Positions 46,531-58,043 of a DNA stretch of 64,000 bases are shown piece by piece (position 1 is the stretch's first letter; each line of letters opens with the position of its first letter). This DNA is from Lamellibrachia columna (taxonomy: Eukaryota > Annelida > Polychaeta > Sabellida > Siboglinidae). Where the stretch lies: contig OY759261.1 in the NCBI GenBank assembly GCA_963662155.1, positions 43,106,056 through 43,170,055 of the forward strand, read 5' to 3'. A program made the translations under genes and the position numbers. Under the pieces are notes generated by a model. That model had not been told where the DNA came from. It did no database searches and worked only from the letters and a program-made list of their open reading frames with translations.

Positions 46531-47847
46531 TCCTCTACATTCTCAATTTCACTCCCCTCTAGCGTGTGCTTACTATGGTTAGAAGATGGATTGATATGCA
46601 CGTACTTGGGTTTGCTTGGATTAAAAAATAGTTCAATAGATTCGGAAGCACTTTCCACCTTATGAAATAAGTTCCGTTTTTTTAATTGAGCCATACGAGA
46701 CAGTTACCAGCCTTTTCTGAGCCATGCTGAATCTGTGTACGTGTTTGTGCTGGCAAGTAGATATCCGTAAGGACACTTCACCCCAGTGTTTCTGCTGTTC
46801 CATTTTTTTAAGCCTGCAACAGCTTACAGATTTCCGCTCTGTGTGGGATGCTTTACTTCAAAGGCGCCTGGTACAGCAAGAAACATAGCGTTTTCCCCAA
46901 ACTCCAGCTGCTAATTAGTGTATCTGTTTTTTAAAGAACATCGTGGGGTGGGTAGCGTGGAATTCAAGCCCAGTACCTAGTAACGAGGCAAGTACCGTAC
47001 ACACATGTACCATTAAAACGCCCTGAATTTATTAATTCAGGTTCGTTGATGTTCAAATATATAGTGTGATTGAATAGTTTTGCACAGTCGGTTTCATAAA
47101 ACAGTGCATGCTTTTGCTAAGATCACCGAAAGAATTTATGCTGATCGTTATTGAGAATAAATAACAACTGTGTACAAATGATCTAAGATCTTGTAATGGA
47201 TGCTAGGTAAGCTCGATTTTTTGGCGATCTGATTCTGAAACAAGATGAACACAAAAAATTAGATTGGAGAGGAAGCGTTAAGCCCCCACGCTAGTGCTTA
47301 AATATACTATAAATCTGAATGTCAAAAAGGTAACAGACATAACATTCGAGTTAGCACAATTATCAGTTTTGTATATTATTATAGGTCATGGCATGTCTGA
47401 GTCTACTTTGTGTTAATGAGACCTTTGCTTGAATGGCAAAATATAATCTTGATATATAATGCAGTGATAAATGACTTTATGAATCAGCAAGTTTTTATTC
47501 ATATTATACAGTGTGAGCAGTTGCATAATAGTTTCTCCAGAAACTCAGATTATTTCTCTGTTATCAGCAGTCACCACTCCAAGACCACGCCTTGTTAACT
47601 AACTATACAGTCAGTCATCACATGCACACCTGCTCCGTCAATTAAGATACATGTCTCTGCCAAGTTTTAAGGTGATAGTTCTTTTCACAACCAAACTGTT
47701 CACTCAACTCATGTTTTGATTATCCAGTCTGCACCAGTGCATTGTAAATGAGGCAGCAAACTCTGGTTTCTGGCTGTGTTTCCATATTTGGGCGATCAAG
47801 TTTATACTATGATTTTACAGTAAAAATAAATCCAAATAAAGACAACC
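46531..47847. other. No gene; possible SINE head
   Basis: On the minus strand 46,935-47,030 carries a tRNA-like pattern (TTTTAATGGTAC, later GGGCTTGAATTCC), possibly another SINE head. The rest shows nothing recognised. Confidence 0.35.
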
Positions 47848-47908
47848 AGACTCCACACCAGACTTCACACCAGACTCCACACCAGACTCCACACCAGACT
47901 TCACACCT
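47848..47908. repeat. 12-bp tandem repeat, about 5 copies
   Basis: GACTCCACACCA and GACTTCACACCA units. Confidence 0.9.
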
Positions 47909-48019
47909 TTAAAAGGAATTCTGTTAATTTTTCGATCTCAAGTTACATCTAAAGTAACAGTGTTAGATTTCATGTTTTATTTATTATTGTTGTCATATGT
48001 TTACCACCAGAAATGGCAG

Positions 48020-49740
48020 AAAATATGAATTTAACAGACCAATCAGTCGTCCAGTTGAAAACGTTGTATTTCACCTTCAATGGTGAATATTTATCGACTT
48101 TAATTAGAGTCAAGTGGTCTCTAATTTAGTGCCCTGCGCGGGCCTAGAATTTGATCCCAAGCCCGGCCCGTAATTAGCAGTTAGAGTCCAGGCCCGCAAT
48201 AATTTTTCAAGCCCGGCCCAGGCCCGCAAACTAGAATTTAGGCCCCGACCCAGATTGTTTGGCCCAGGCCCGGCCCAGCCCGCAAGTTTCAGGCCCAAGC
48301 CCGGCCCATACCCGCGGGCCAAAGATGGGTAAGCCCGCGGCCCGCAAGCCCGCGGCCCGCTAAGTTTAGAGAAGATAAACCTATAATCTTATAACAAAGA
48401 CGAAAAACAAATAAACTGTAAAACATACTTATTGTTTTATTAAATAAAAAAGGTCCATAGTGTGCTGGATGAGTTCTAAAAATTCAGCACCACCAACTTC
48501 TTCAAACTTACGAATATCCTGAAGAAAAATAAAGAAAAACTTCTTAGTGTCATTACTATTAGATATGGTAACATTTGTTATATTTGGCTTTAATGTATTG
48601 GTTTATTGTTAGGGTAGGATATTTGTTTATCTAACCCTGACTTAATCCATATGCAAGCCATAATCCCAATTTATATTGTTAATTGAATTAGCTCAACTAA
48701 GTTAACATAATTTAATATGATATTTCAATTAAATGTCACCCACTGGCACTGACACCCAGTGGCATTTCCAGCAGGTCTGCAGCCACTAGCCTGAGACAGA
48801 CAGGTTCAGACATGTGTGAATTAGTACAAGTGTGAATGAATTAGGACTGGGGAGAAATACCAATTACCAACTGGGTTGGGTACTGGGTAGTGGGCTAGTG
48901 GCCTAGTGTGCACTTGGCAGTGGGCAGGTCTTTCAGGTGGGCAATGTTTGGAGGGAAGACCTAGACAATAGAATGTCCACTGGTATGGTCAAAGGGTGAT
49001 AAGTTGATTGTTAATCATGGCTTGATTGCCTCTGCAAATATTTCTAAAGTAAACATTTGGGGCTGGCTACTTCCAGCCAAGTGAACTTATGGGGTCATTA
49101 GATTCCATGCAAGGTCTCAATTTGCAACTATATAATACTAAACAAATAATTTTAAGCATTCATTAAACGGAATTACAATTTATAATCAGTTTTTATTTAA
49201 AAAAATAAAGTAATAATCGGTGTTTTGTATGAATATTTTTATTATGTCCAGGCACAGCCCAAGCCCGGCCCGGCCCGCTCACACTAGGCCCAGGCCCGGC
49301 CCAAGCCCGATGTGTTTAAATTGTTTTCAGCCCAGGCCCGGCCCGGGCCCGCAGTATGTAGGCCCGGCCCGGCCCGCGAGATTATGTAGAGGCCCAGCCC
49401 GGCCCGCGGGCTGCGGGCCGGGCTTGGACCAAAAGCCCCGCCTGCGCAGGGCACTAAGTCTCTATATATGTTCTAAAACAAACATATTTCACTTTCAAAG
49501 GTGAAGATTTATCAACTTTAATTACAGTCAAGTTGTCTCTATATATATGTTGCAAAACAAACATATTCCACCTTCATAGGTGAAGATTTATTGACTTTAA
49601 TTACAGTTAAGTTGTCTCTATATATCTTCTAAAACAAACATATTCCACCTTGGAAGGTGAAGATTTATTTTCTTTAATTACAGTCAAGACTTAGTGGTCT
49701 CTATATATGTTGTAAAACAAACATCTTTTAATTCATTGCC
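48020..49740. repeat. 76-83-bp tandem units related to element F, split by a hAT-type insertion
   Basis: Units share TTTCACTTTCAAAGGTGAAG, ATTTATCAACTTTAATTACA, GTCAAGTTGTCTCTATATAT and GTTCTAAAACAAACATA. One unit lies left of the insertion (to 48,124) and about three lie right of it (49,458-49,740). The palindromic TTCACCTTCAAAGGTGAA core is the terminus of element F at 29.5-30.3 kb, and 48,020-48,060 also resembles one unit of that element's internal array. Confidence 0.7.
48125..49457. mobile_element. Non-autonomous hAT-type DNA transposon
   Basis: The 1,333-bp insertion has inverted ends TTTAGTGCCCTGCGC and GCGCAGGGCACTAA, GC-rich subterminal zones packed with GGCCCGGCCCG-type motifs on both sides, and an AT-rich middle. 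It is flanked by 8-bp direct repeats GTCTCTAA (48,117-48,124) and GTCTCTAT (49,458-49,465), 7 of 8 identical, matching the 8-bp duplication made by hAT transposases. Uninterrupted neighbouring units show the empty site. No transposase frame is present. Confidence 0.82.
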
Positions 49741-50927
49741 AAATTGTATATTTTCTAAAATATGTAGAGGTGAATAATGATAATGTTAGTAACACATGGT
49801 CTGTATGGATATTATTTTCAACCAACCATGAAAATATCAATACTAATAAATTCTATGTCACAAAATCCCGTAAAACAGTCATTCAGTTAACCAGTAAAAA
49901 AATTTTTACATTCTCTTTTTTTAAGTAATTTTCTCCATTTTGTGACTAACTAAGGACAGCTAACTGAGAGAGAAGTTAGCAGGTGTTTGTGGCAACTAAA
50001 TATTGTTGATATCCACTTGGACAATGACTGAGATTACAGAAAGTCAATATATCCATTGAAGCTGAGTTGATCAGTGTAATTAGGCACAGTGACATGGCTA
50101 ATTTTGTTAACTCTGCCCCTGGCCCCAGACCCACTGTTTACTGTAGAGATGATAGTAAGACAATTCTGAAGAGAACATTTATTTTAATATGCCTACATTG
50201 CAGCACTAAGAACTGTTAAAAATGATTACCACATTTCACAAATTGACATTAATCTACCTTTATTTTATAATTTCAGGCAAGAAAATAATTAAATATCAAC
50301 AAATATTACATATGCATTTTTATGTGATTTTTACAGGTGTGTGATTTTGGCAGCACGTGTCAAATAATGACAGTGGTTGTCAAAAAATGTCATAATATCT
50401 TATTGTTCCTTTTACAACATCAGGAAATGTCATAATGGTTGTCATAATGGTTGCTATAATGGTTGTCATCAGGAACGTAATTATAACCTCATTTGTGCAT
50501 GGTCCTATGGCAACAGCCGATTTATATTCTTGTTGACACGCAGAAGACACTATGACATTTGAATCACACATTTTTATGACAATTCCTTGAAGGACACAGT
50601 GTCGCAAATTGAATGCAATTCAATCAGTTTAGGTTTTCCACTAATTATGGCTTGTTTTCTTCTACTGTCTACTTCTACGCTGGAGGAGCTTCAGTGGCAG
50701 CTGCAAGAGAAACTGGCAAACAAACCACAGATGATTTTGCCATTCCAGAACAGATGCTGTCTTAATTTTGTGCCTTGGGTGGGGCCAGATGCTATTCCTA
50801 TTAGTTATTAATTTTGTTTTCTTCCCCTGCCTTGGTGTTAGTCACATATCATGTGACCAGCGTATTGTCGATCTGGGTGCGTTCGCATCATGCATACAAA
50901 CATATGTATATGGTGGGTTAAGTTAGA
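49741..50927. other. No gene recognised
   Basis: AT-rich. Short repeats of AATGGTTGTCATAATGG lie near 50,430-50,470. A 74-codon plus-strand frame at 50,587-50,811 has no recognisable domain or splice context. Confidence 0.35.
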
Positions 50928-51000
50928 GACCACCACTGTGTGAGTTTACAGTAGGTTACACATTTATCCCCTGTGTTTGATCTTTTACTTCCCCTAGCAT
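50928..51000 (-). mobile_element. SINE 3' half
   Basis: On the minus strand: GCTAGGGGAAGTAAAAGATC, then ACACAGGGGATAAATGTGTA, ACCTACTGTA and AGTGGTGGTCTC, the body-to-tail order of the SINEs at 14.6 kb and 37.4 kb. No head is present. Confidence 0.6.
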
Positions 51001-51204
<204 letters not shown>

Positions 51205-51394
51205 AGATGTCATTTGAAAACATTATAACTGTAAGTCTTGTATAATAAAAATCAGACTATGTATTTATAACAAAAATGAGACAATCAGAGAATAAAATTA
51301 TAAACCATCATAAAACTCAGTTAAAGTAGATAATGCAATCTTAATGAGTACAAGAAGGATGACCTCAAAACAACATATTAGACATTAAAAGTGA

Positions 51395-52110
51395 GTTTAA
51401 AATAATGAATTTTGAGGCGTGCTTTGAAAGCGTCCATGGAGGAGATCAGTCGCAGAAGTGGTCCTGCACGGGAGAATGATCGCCGACTATATCTCACAAG
51501 GTTATATCATGGCACAGTTAGAAGGGCACGGCCTGCTGATCGGCATGGTATGTAGAGCGCGTAGACACCAGATAGAGAACTGTGCAAATGCTACCTGCTC
51601 CTCATGGCACAGAGAAAGAAGACTAATTTTCCTACCTTGCGGACAAATAATAATTATAATAATAATGAACTTCTATAGCGCCTATATCCTCAGGAACCTC
51701 AGCTCAGAGGCATAGATACAACAAACCAGATTCATTTAGCATAATCATGAACAAAGACGCACAACATTTATCACAAGGGACCTTCAAAGATCTCTGTGGA
51801 AATGCAATTTGGAATAAATTTGTCTTGGTTTTTTTTGGAAGGTAGCTATAGTTTCAGATGATTTTAAAGTAATGGGGAGCTCATTCCAGACCCTAGGTAC
51901 AGCGGCAGAGAAAGCACATTTGCCCAAGCAGATAAATCCTGACACAAACTTATATTGTATTTATGACATTAATTTGTGTTTATCCTCACAAACAAGAGGC
52001 ACTGTGCTCGAATCCAGATTTCCTACACAAGCAATGCAGCAGAAACATATACACTGTGATCCCAGCATGCAGTGGGGCATACAAACCTCTCCAGGAAAAA
52101 CCAAAAAATT
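51395..52110 (-). pseudogene. Dispersed L2-type repeat relics, antisense
   Basis: TAATAATAATGAACTTCTAT followed by AGCGCCTATAT at 51,655-51,690 is the antisense form of a common L2-type terminus. Two flanking segments (51,395-51,640 and 51,780-52,080) resemble each other in content, with GGAGCTCATTCCAGACCCTA and GTGGTCCTGCACGGGAGAAT, as in non-coding bodies of such repeats. No protein motif is legible. Confidence 0.45.
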
Positions 52111-52119
52111 ACACTACAT

Positions 52120-52175
52120 GTAAACATAAGTAAACATGTAAACATAAGTAAACATGTAAACATAAGTAAACATGT
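52120..52175. repeat. 18-bp tandem repeat, 3 copies
   Basis: ATAAGTAAACATGTAAAC repeated three times. Confidence 0.9.
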
Positions 52176-52210
52176 AGGTGTCAAACAACAGCAATTTGTT
52201 GCATGCTTCC

Positions 52211-52288
52211 ACCAATCAGGAGATTAAAAAGATGACTTTTTCACCATAATATGGTGAAAAGGTCATCTTTTAAATCTCATAATTGGTT
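52211..52288. repeat. Foldback hairpin, arms about 38 bp
   Basis: ACCAATCAGGAGATTAAAAA-type left arm and an imperfectly complementary right arm meet at CCATAATATGG with a 1-nt spacer. Confidence 0.85.
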
Positions 52289-52549
52289 GAGACCAAGTCC
52301 TAACTTTGTTTGTTTTGTTGTCCAGTAGTTTGGAAGTACATATACAACACATGAGCAGAAGGAAATATAGCTGAGTAACACTTGATGCAGTGACTCACCA
52401 TATTTTCACAAATTGCGTAGTATTTACATACTCATTGATTTAGAGATGTTGTGTTAGCCTTAAACCTAAGCTACTATAAGTATATTTACGTGCTTGTGAG
52501 TGCATTAGAGGCAACTCCCATGCACTAGCTGTCTACTAGTGGCACTAAC

Positions 52550-52700
52550 GTCTTCAATTTGTTCAGGATGTCACTGCCCAAATCTTTTTGCGAAATTGAT
52601 GGCTTTCTCCAGCTATCGCTGTCACTGTTCCTGAGACATCTGTACTGGTCGTGTACAATATTTACCATGGCTTGCCTCTGCTTCTTTTTCCTGTCGCTAT
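52550..52700 (-). repeat. Unexpanded relative of the 53/55-bp array locus
   Basis: Contains one TTTCTCCAGCTAT-CGCTGTCACTGTTCC-GAGACAT unit and flanks similar to both flanks of the 15.25-16.4 kb array (GCGA(A/C)ATTGA before, TGCCTCTGCTTC…CCTGTCGCTATCTCCC after). The minus-strand translation (GDSDRKKKQRQAMVNIVHDQ) looks protein-like, so the parent may be a retroelement ORF, not identified. Confidence 0.6.
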
Positions 52701-53059
52701 CTCCCAGTATCATATTTCCTATCATGCCTCTTAATGTTGCCATAAATGTTACATTGTTGGTGCTTGATGAAACTGCACAACTGGTTTTGCGGTACATTTA
52801 GTATGCTCAATTGCAATACATTGGAAAAGAAGCAGAGATTGGCAATGGATTAAAATCCTCAAAGCTTGGCAGGGACAAAACATAGCAGAACTGTTTGAAG
52901 ACACCTGTATTTGTGGGAAATGGAGGGTCATGATTGCGTATGCCTGCAACATACCTGGCATCTGTTGGGAAAGATAGTATGGTGCACTATACAGCGTATG
53001 TGCAGTATCTTGCGGTAATATTTCATCTCAAAGGCAATTTAACAAGATTTCACAACATT

Positions 53060-53492
53060 TTTCAGCCAAGCCAAAGGCCCAGATGGCAAGTGGACAAGGA
53101 AGTCATTGGCTTATCGAAAGTCCAACAATGTCCATCTACGTGTAACCCGCCCTCCTGAGATATGTGTCAACCTTGTTTTTAAACATATTCATGCTGCTAG
53201 CAGTTACACAATCCATAGACAATTTGTTCCATTCATTTATTATCCTCTGTGACAACGAGTACTTCCTGATATCCAATCTACACAGATCCTGTATTAATTT
53301 TACCTCATGTCCTCTGGTTCTACTATCTTTCTTATTTGAGAAAAACATTTCTATCAATGTTTTCATACACATTCAGTATCTTAAAAACTTCAATCTGACC
53401 TCCTCTTAACCTGCTTGTCTCTAGGGTTGTTAAACCACATTCTTTTAGGCATTTTTCATAACTAAGGTCTCTCAGTACTGCAGTTATTCCCT
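53060..53492 (-). pseudogene. CR1-like LINE, ORF2 C-terminus and 3' end
   Basis: On the minus strand the frame reads KDSRTRGHEVKLIQDLCRLD, then IINEWNKLSMDC and NMFKNKVDTYLRRAGYT before the stop, then the 3' UTR with the reverse of CAGATGGCAAGTGGACAAGG. This is the same family as 38.3-39.7 kb and the single-copy source sequence of the 44-bp array. It is 5'-truncated. Confidence 0.9.
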
Positions 53493-53764
53493 AGCAGAGA
53501 CACCTGATGTTTTTCTGTCACCTCCTGCGCTTTCTGAAGCAGCTGTAGCAGCACCTGGTGGCTAATGGAGTTGACACTCTCAGTTTCTTGCTCACACCTC
53601 CCGTGTTTTTCATAGGCTGCTTACTCCGTCATCAAGTGCAGGCCTCTTGTCGTGAGTGGGAGAGTAGAAATTCATTTCCCACCAGGAAATTATACAGCCT
53701 AGAGTCCCACTCCTCCAAGCTATTGCACTGAACACAGCCATGAGGAGTGTGCCAGGATAAACAA

Positions 53765-55410
53765 TAACTGTATACTGAGTAACAGGACAGAGTGAAAACA
53801 ACACTGGGCAACAGAGGACAGAGTGAAAACAACACTGAGTAACAGAACATAATGAAAACAATACTGGGCAACAGAATAGAGTGAAAACAACACTGAGCAA
53901 CAGAACAGAGTGAAAACAACACTGGACAACAGAGCAGAACAGAATTCAAACAATACTGGACAACAGAACAGAATTCAAACAATACTGGACAACAGAACAG
54001 AATTCAAACAATACTGGACAACAGAACAGAATGAAAACAGTACTGGATAACAGAACAGAAAGAAGACAATGCTGAACAACAGAATGAAGACAATACTGTG
54101 CAACCGAATGAAGGCAATACTGGGCAACGGAATGAAGACAATACTGTGCAACCGAATGAAGACAATACTGGACAACAGAACGTAGACAATACTGGGCAAC
54201 AGAATGAAGACAATACTAGCTAACAGAACGAAGGCAGTACTGGACAACAGAATGAAGACAATACTGGACAACAGAATGAAGACAATACTGGGCAACAGAA
54301 TGAAGACAATACTGAACAACGGAATTAAGACAATACTGGGCAACAGAAAGAAGACAATACTGGGCAACAGAATGAAGACAATACTGGACAACAAAATGAA
54401 GACAATACTGGGCAACACAATGAAAACAATATTGTGCAACAGATCGATGACAATACTGGGCAACAGAATGAAGACAATACTGGACAACAGAATGAAAACT
54501 ATATTGGACAACAGAATGAAGGCAATACCGGACAACAGAACGTAGACAATACTGGACAACAGAACGTAGACAATACTGGACAACAGAACGTAGACAATAC
54601 TGGGCAACAGAATGAAGACAATACTGGACAACAGAATGAAGACAATACTGAACAACGGAATTAAGACAATACTGGGCAACAGAAAGAAGACAATACTGGG
54701 CAACAGAATGGAGACAATACTGGACAACAAAATGAAGACAATACTGGGCAACACAATGAAAACAATATTGTGCAACAGATCGATGACAATACTAGGCAAC
54801 AGAATGAAGACAATACTGGACAACAGAATGAAAACTATATTGGACAACCGAATGAAGGCAATACCAGACAACAGAACAAAGACAATACTGTGCAACAGAA
54901 TGAAGACAATACTGGGCAACAGAACAAAGACAATACTGTGCAACAGAATGATGGCAATACTGGACAACAGAACGAAGACAATACTGTGCAACAGAATGAA
55001 GACAATACTGGGCAACAGAATGAAGACAATACTAGAAAACAGAATGAAGACAATACTGGACAATGGAATTAAGACAGTACTGGGCAACAGAAAGAAGACA
55101 ATACTGGGCAACAGAAAGAAGACAATACTGGGCAACAGAATGAAGACAATACTGGGCAACAGAATGAAGACAATACTAGAAAATAGAATGAAGACAATAC
55201 TTGACAATGGAATTAAGACAGTACTGGGCAACAGAAAGAAGACAATACTGGGCAACAGAATGAAGACAATACTGGGCAACAGAATGAAGACAATACTGGA
55301 CAACAGAATGAAGACAATACTGGACAACAGAATGAAGACAATACTGGACAACAGAATGAAGACAATAGTGGCAATAATAAAGAAGACAATACTGGCAATA
55401 ATAAAGAAGA
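53765..55410. repeat. 24-bp minisatellite, about 68 copies with higher-order structure
   Basis: The unit is CAACAGAATGAAGACAATAC plus TGGA or TGGG. Rare marker units recur at fixed distances: a GGAATTAAGA unit at 54,321 and 54,657 (336 bp = 14 units) and a CAATGGAATT unit at 55,061 and 55,205 (144 bp = 6 units). The 492-codon hydrophobic minus-strand frame arises because 24 is a multiple of 3. Confidence 0.95.
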
Positions 55411-56399
55411 CAAGTGAAGTGCAGAAAATGACATAAACTTGGTTTTCTAGCAAAGTTAAAGCTTGGTTTCAACCAACTATGATCTCATAAAGATAACTGT
55501 TTCACTGGTGTGTACAATGTGATGTCACATGTGCAACAGATTGCTGAATTATGTGTGTTAATGACATCCCTGATGTCTCTTTCACACACTTTCTGACTAT
55601 TCATTTAATTGATACTCTGCAGTAGTTCTGGTCCAGCAGGCCTATTAGGGCTCAACTTTAGATGGCAGTCAGAAAACAGCTTGGAAGTTGCCATCAAGAG
55701 AATGATGCCACAGGTGTTCTGAAAGCCTGGCTGATGAGGTGATTATTGCCCTTATTGTACCTGGTGTTATTAAACCAATTAGACACCAAGATTCTGGTAA
55801 TCACATCATATCTCTGGTTTCTTGCACAACGCCAAGTGAACACCAACGTCAGTGGCTTCAGGGAGATTTTTTCCTCATTGACAGCACCAAGTTTAACATA
55901 AATTAATAGTATTCTCAATATCTTCGTCCTGGCATCAATAATCAAAGAACTCTATCTTGATATATTACTATAATTTTCATCATGGAATGGTTTGCCGATT
56001 GTAGTGTGGAACTAACTAATGTTTTTTTTACCAAAGTAATTATATTATGAAACTAACCTGGGATTATGACAGAACTCATGTATTGATTGATCATGAGAGA
56101 ACTAATGGAACAGTGCCCAGATATGTATGTACTTGATTCTAAGAAAAAACCCAGAAGATTAAGATTAGTGTTTGGTGGCAAAAAGATTTGCTCCATCATG
56201 ATGACTTTCTATTTACGATAGTAAATGACACTTATTAATATGTCTACTTATGAATTTTTTTATTTTTTCCAGAAAGCTTCTCAGAAAGTCAATCATTGTT
56301 ATAAATAACATTCCATCTGTGCTTGAACGTCATACCCACAGATATCAGGAATATCAGACGTATGAAACAATTTGGCCTAATTCCAACATGTTCCATGTA
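55411..56399. other. No gene recognised
   Basis: This is where the upstream exon of the C7orf25-like gene was looked for and not found. An 83-codon minus-strand frame has no recognisable domain. Confidence 0.35.
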
Positions 56400-56488
56400 G
56401 CAAGAGTCCACTGTATGCACGCGCGCTCACTCACATCCACATAATATGTGGATGTGAGTGAGCGCGCGTGCATACAGTGGACTCTTGC
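56400..56488. repeat. Perfect 44-bp-arm palindrome
   Basis: Arms 56,400-56,443 and 56,445-56,488 are perfect reverse complements with a single central A. The outer end reads GCAAGAGTCCACTGTATGCA and the inner end CACTCACATCCACATA. The immediate neighbour on the right is a CA run. Confidence 0.97.
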
Positions 56489-56505
56489 ATGCATGCACAC
56501 ATGCA

Positions 56506-56506
<1 letters not shown>

Positions 56507-56573
<67 letters not shown>

Positions 56574-56601
56574 ATTATACATATATATATATATATATAA
56601 T

Positions 56602-56697
<96 letters not shown>
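56507..56697. repeat. Compound (CA)n / (TA)n microsatellite
   Basis: A CA run (about 56,507-56,568) is followed by interrupted TA runs to 56,697. Cys-Val and Tyr-Ile frames across it are artefacts. Confidence 0.97.
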
Positions 56698-56698
<1 letters not shown>

Positions 56699-56819
56699 TA
56701 ATTGCATTGTTTTCTATGCAATACATGCCATTTACCTTGGTGAATACTAATGAAAATAGCTTTCAGAACATCCTGTTCTTGTTGTCATTACCTGGGGAAA
56801 CCTGTCTGTTTCTGTGCAG

Positions 56820-56886
56820 CTTGAAGGACAGAGTGGCCTGGCTAAGGAATGTCATTTGAGTTCCAGTAACCTCGGTCACCTCCAAG
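56820..56886 (+). CDS. C7orf25: C7orf25-like (UPF0415 family) internal exon
   Basis: A 67-nt exon bounded by TTTCTGTGCAG/ and /GTATGTGG. It encodes LEGQSGLAKECHLSSSNLGH and LQ plus one base. The ESHL-x-STNLxHL stretch just before the conserved core of the UPF0415/C7orf25 family corresponds to KECHLSSSNLGHLQ. The exon starts in phase 0 and ends in phase 1, exactly matching the next exon at 57,402. The biochemical function of the family is not established. The upstream exon with the N-terminal helices was not found in the window. Confidence 0.7.
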
Positions 56887-56934
56887 GTATGTGGCAATGT
56901 CTGCAACGTTGAAGAGCTCCTTCAGATAAGTTCT

Positions 56935-57236
56935 TTCCTGCAAAAGAGGACCCGGGTTCAAGTCTATGTTCTACAATTTTGAGCTAGGGAAAGTTTGGTC
57001 ACCCTACTGTAGTTTTGTGCATGTGGCTTTCTGAAGAGACTAAACACTACAGTACCCTTCCAACTGGTGTCTATGCCAGGGGAAATAAAAAATCCCACCC
57101 AAGGGGTAACAAACTCAAGCACATACTGCACCAATTGTGTGAATTAACTGCTGGAAAAACTAACTCTGATAATGGAGCAAACATCACAAGTGTCTAGGCA
57201 TATACCATCGCTGTATAAATGTTATTATTATCATTT
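56935..57236 (+). mobile_element. tRNA-type SINE in the intron of the C7orf25-like gene
   Basis: Contains GACCCGGGTTCAAGTC (B-box-like), the CTTTCTGAAGAGACTAAACA core, CCTTCCAACTGGTGTCTATG then CCAGGGGAAATAAAA, and the 3' part CATACTGCACCAATTGTGTG with a TTATTATTATCATTTTA tail. It is the unexpanded form of the elements that carry the 17-bp and 35-bp arrays elsewhere. Confidence 0.75.
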
Positions 57237-57401
57237 TAGCATGTATTGTTTAAAAGTCATTAATTTTGAAATGTTGATGTTTTAAAAGTTTTCATTTTGT
57301 CTATAGTATTACTATATGTTTTAAGACTATGATTATGAATTATTGTGTGATGAGTAAATGGTCTTTCACTACAGTGTATATCTGTGTGTTCTTCCCTGCA
57401 G

Positions 57402-57578
57402 GTATACTTGATGTCATTGAAACATTCCCCGGCACTGAGCAAGTTTTGAAACGTTTCCGAGCGTGCCGATGCGACAACGCATGTCCGCCACTTATTGTCG
57501 ATGTCATATGTAACCATGGTAATAAGTGGGTGAAGGTCGTCGCCAGGAAGGCTCAGGCTGTCCATCTCGTCTGGGCAG
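57402..57578 (+). CDS. C7orf25: C7orf25-like (UPF0415 family) core exon
   Basis: A 177-nt exon bounded by CTTCCCTGCAG/ and /GTATGAGA, phase 1 on both sides. It encodes (G)ILDVIETFPGTEQVLKRFR, then after a Cys-rich ACRCDNACPP stretch PLIVDVICNHGNKWVKVVAR and KAQAVHLVWAG. The V-DVV-x-N-G-x-x-WVK-x-x-xRK-x-xALHxxW motif is the diagnostic conserved block of the UPF0415/C7orf25 proteins (as I know the family). The Cys-rich insert is unlike the vertebrate proteins as I remember them. The following exon is not visible up to the right edge; a 73-bp array, an 18-bp array and other repeats would then lie in the next intron. Confidence 0.85.
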
Positions 57579-58043
57579 GTATGAGATGCTCCCGGGATCG
57601 TATTTTCGGTGGTTGGTGTTATTTGTTAGACCTGTGCTGTCAGTGTTCTGGGTCTACAACTGAAACCTCGGGTCCTAATGGGTATCATGGAAATAAGCAA
57701 TAAAGTCACAATCTTGGTAATTGTGTTCTAAATGCAACTGTATTTAATCTCCATTGCCTACAATACTGTGTGTTCACTATAGCGCAATGAAGCCGATTAG
57801 AATTCTGTAGTTTCTTGTCTTGAAGTAAAAAAAATTTCAGTGATGTAACTGTTTGTGATTGACCTACTTTTGCTCCGTGTTGGTGCATTGATAAATTTTA
57901 GGAGTTTTCCTCACTTCCCTCTTCCAAGAGTAGACAGCTCCCAGTCTCCCTCCCAGGAACTGTGTCTGACCCGTACTGTGAATAAATGGTCATAGAGTAC
58001 CAAGAACCGTACAGACCATGGAAACTGGAATCGTGATAGCACT
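57579..58043. other. Probable intron DNA
   Basis: No coding signal; likely the start of the intron following the core exon. Confidence 0.4.

Noticed and set aside
50587..50811. 74-codon frame with a helical Leu/Gln-rich stretch, considered as the missing N-terminal exon of the C7orf25-like gene
   Set aside because: It does not resemble the family N-terminus, lacks a phase-0 donor at its end, and terminates in its own stop.
53975..55453. 492-codon hydrophobic minus-strand frame resembling a membrane protein
   Set aside because: It is an 8-residue repeat from the 24-bp array; the hydrophobicity follows from the unit and is not evidence of a membrane protein.
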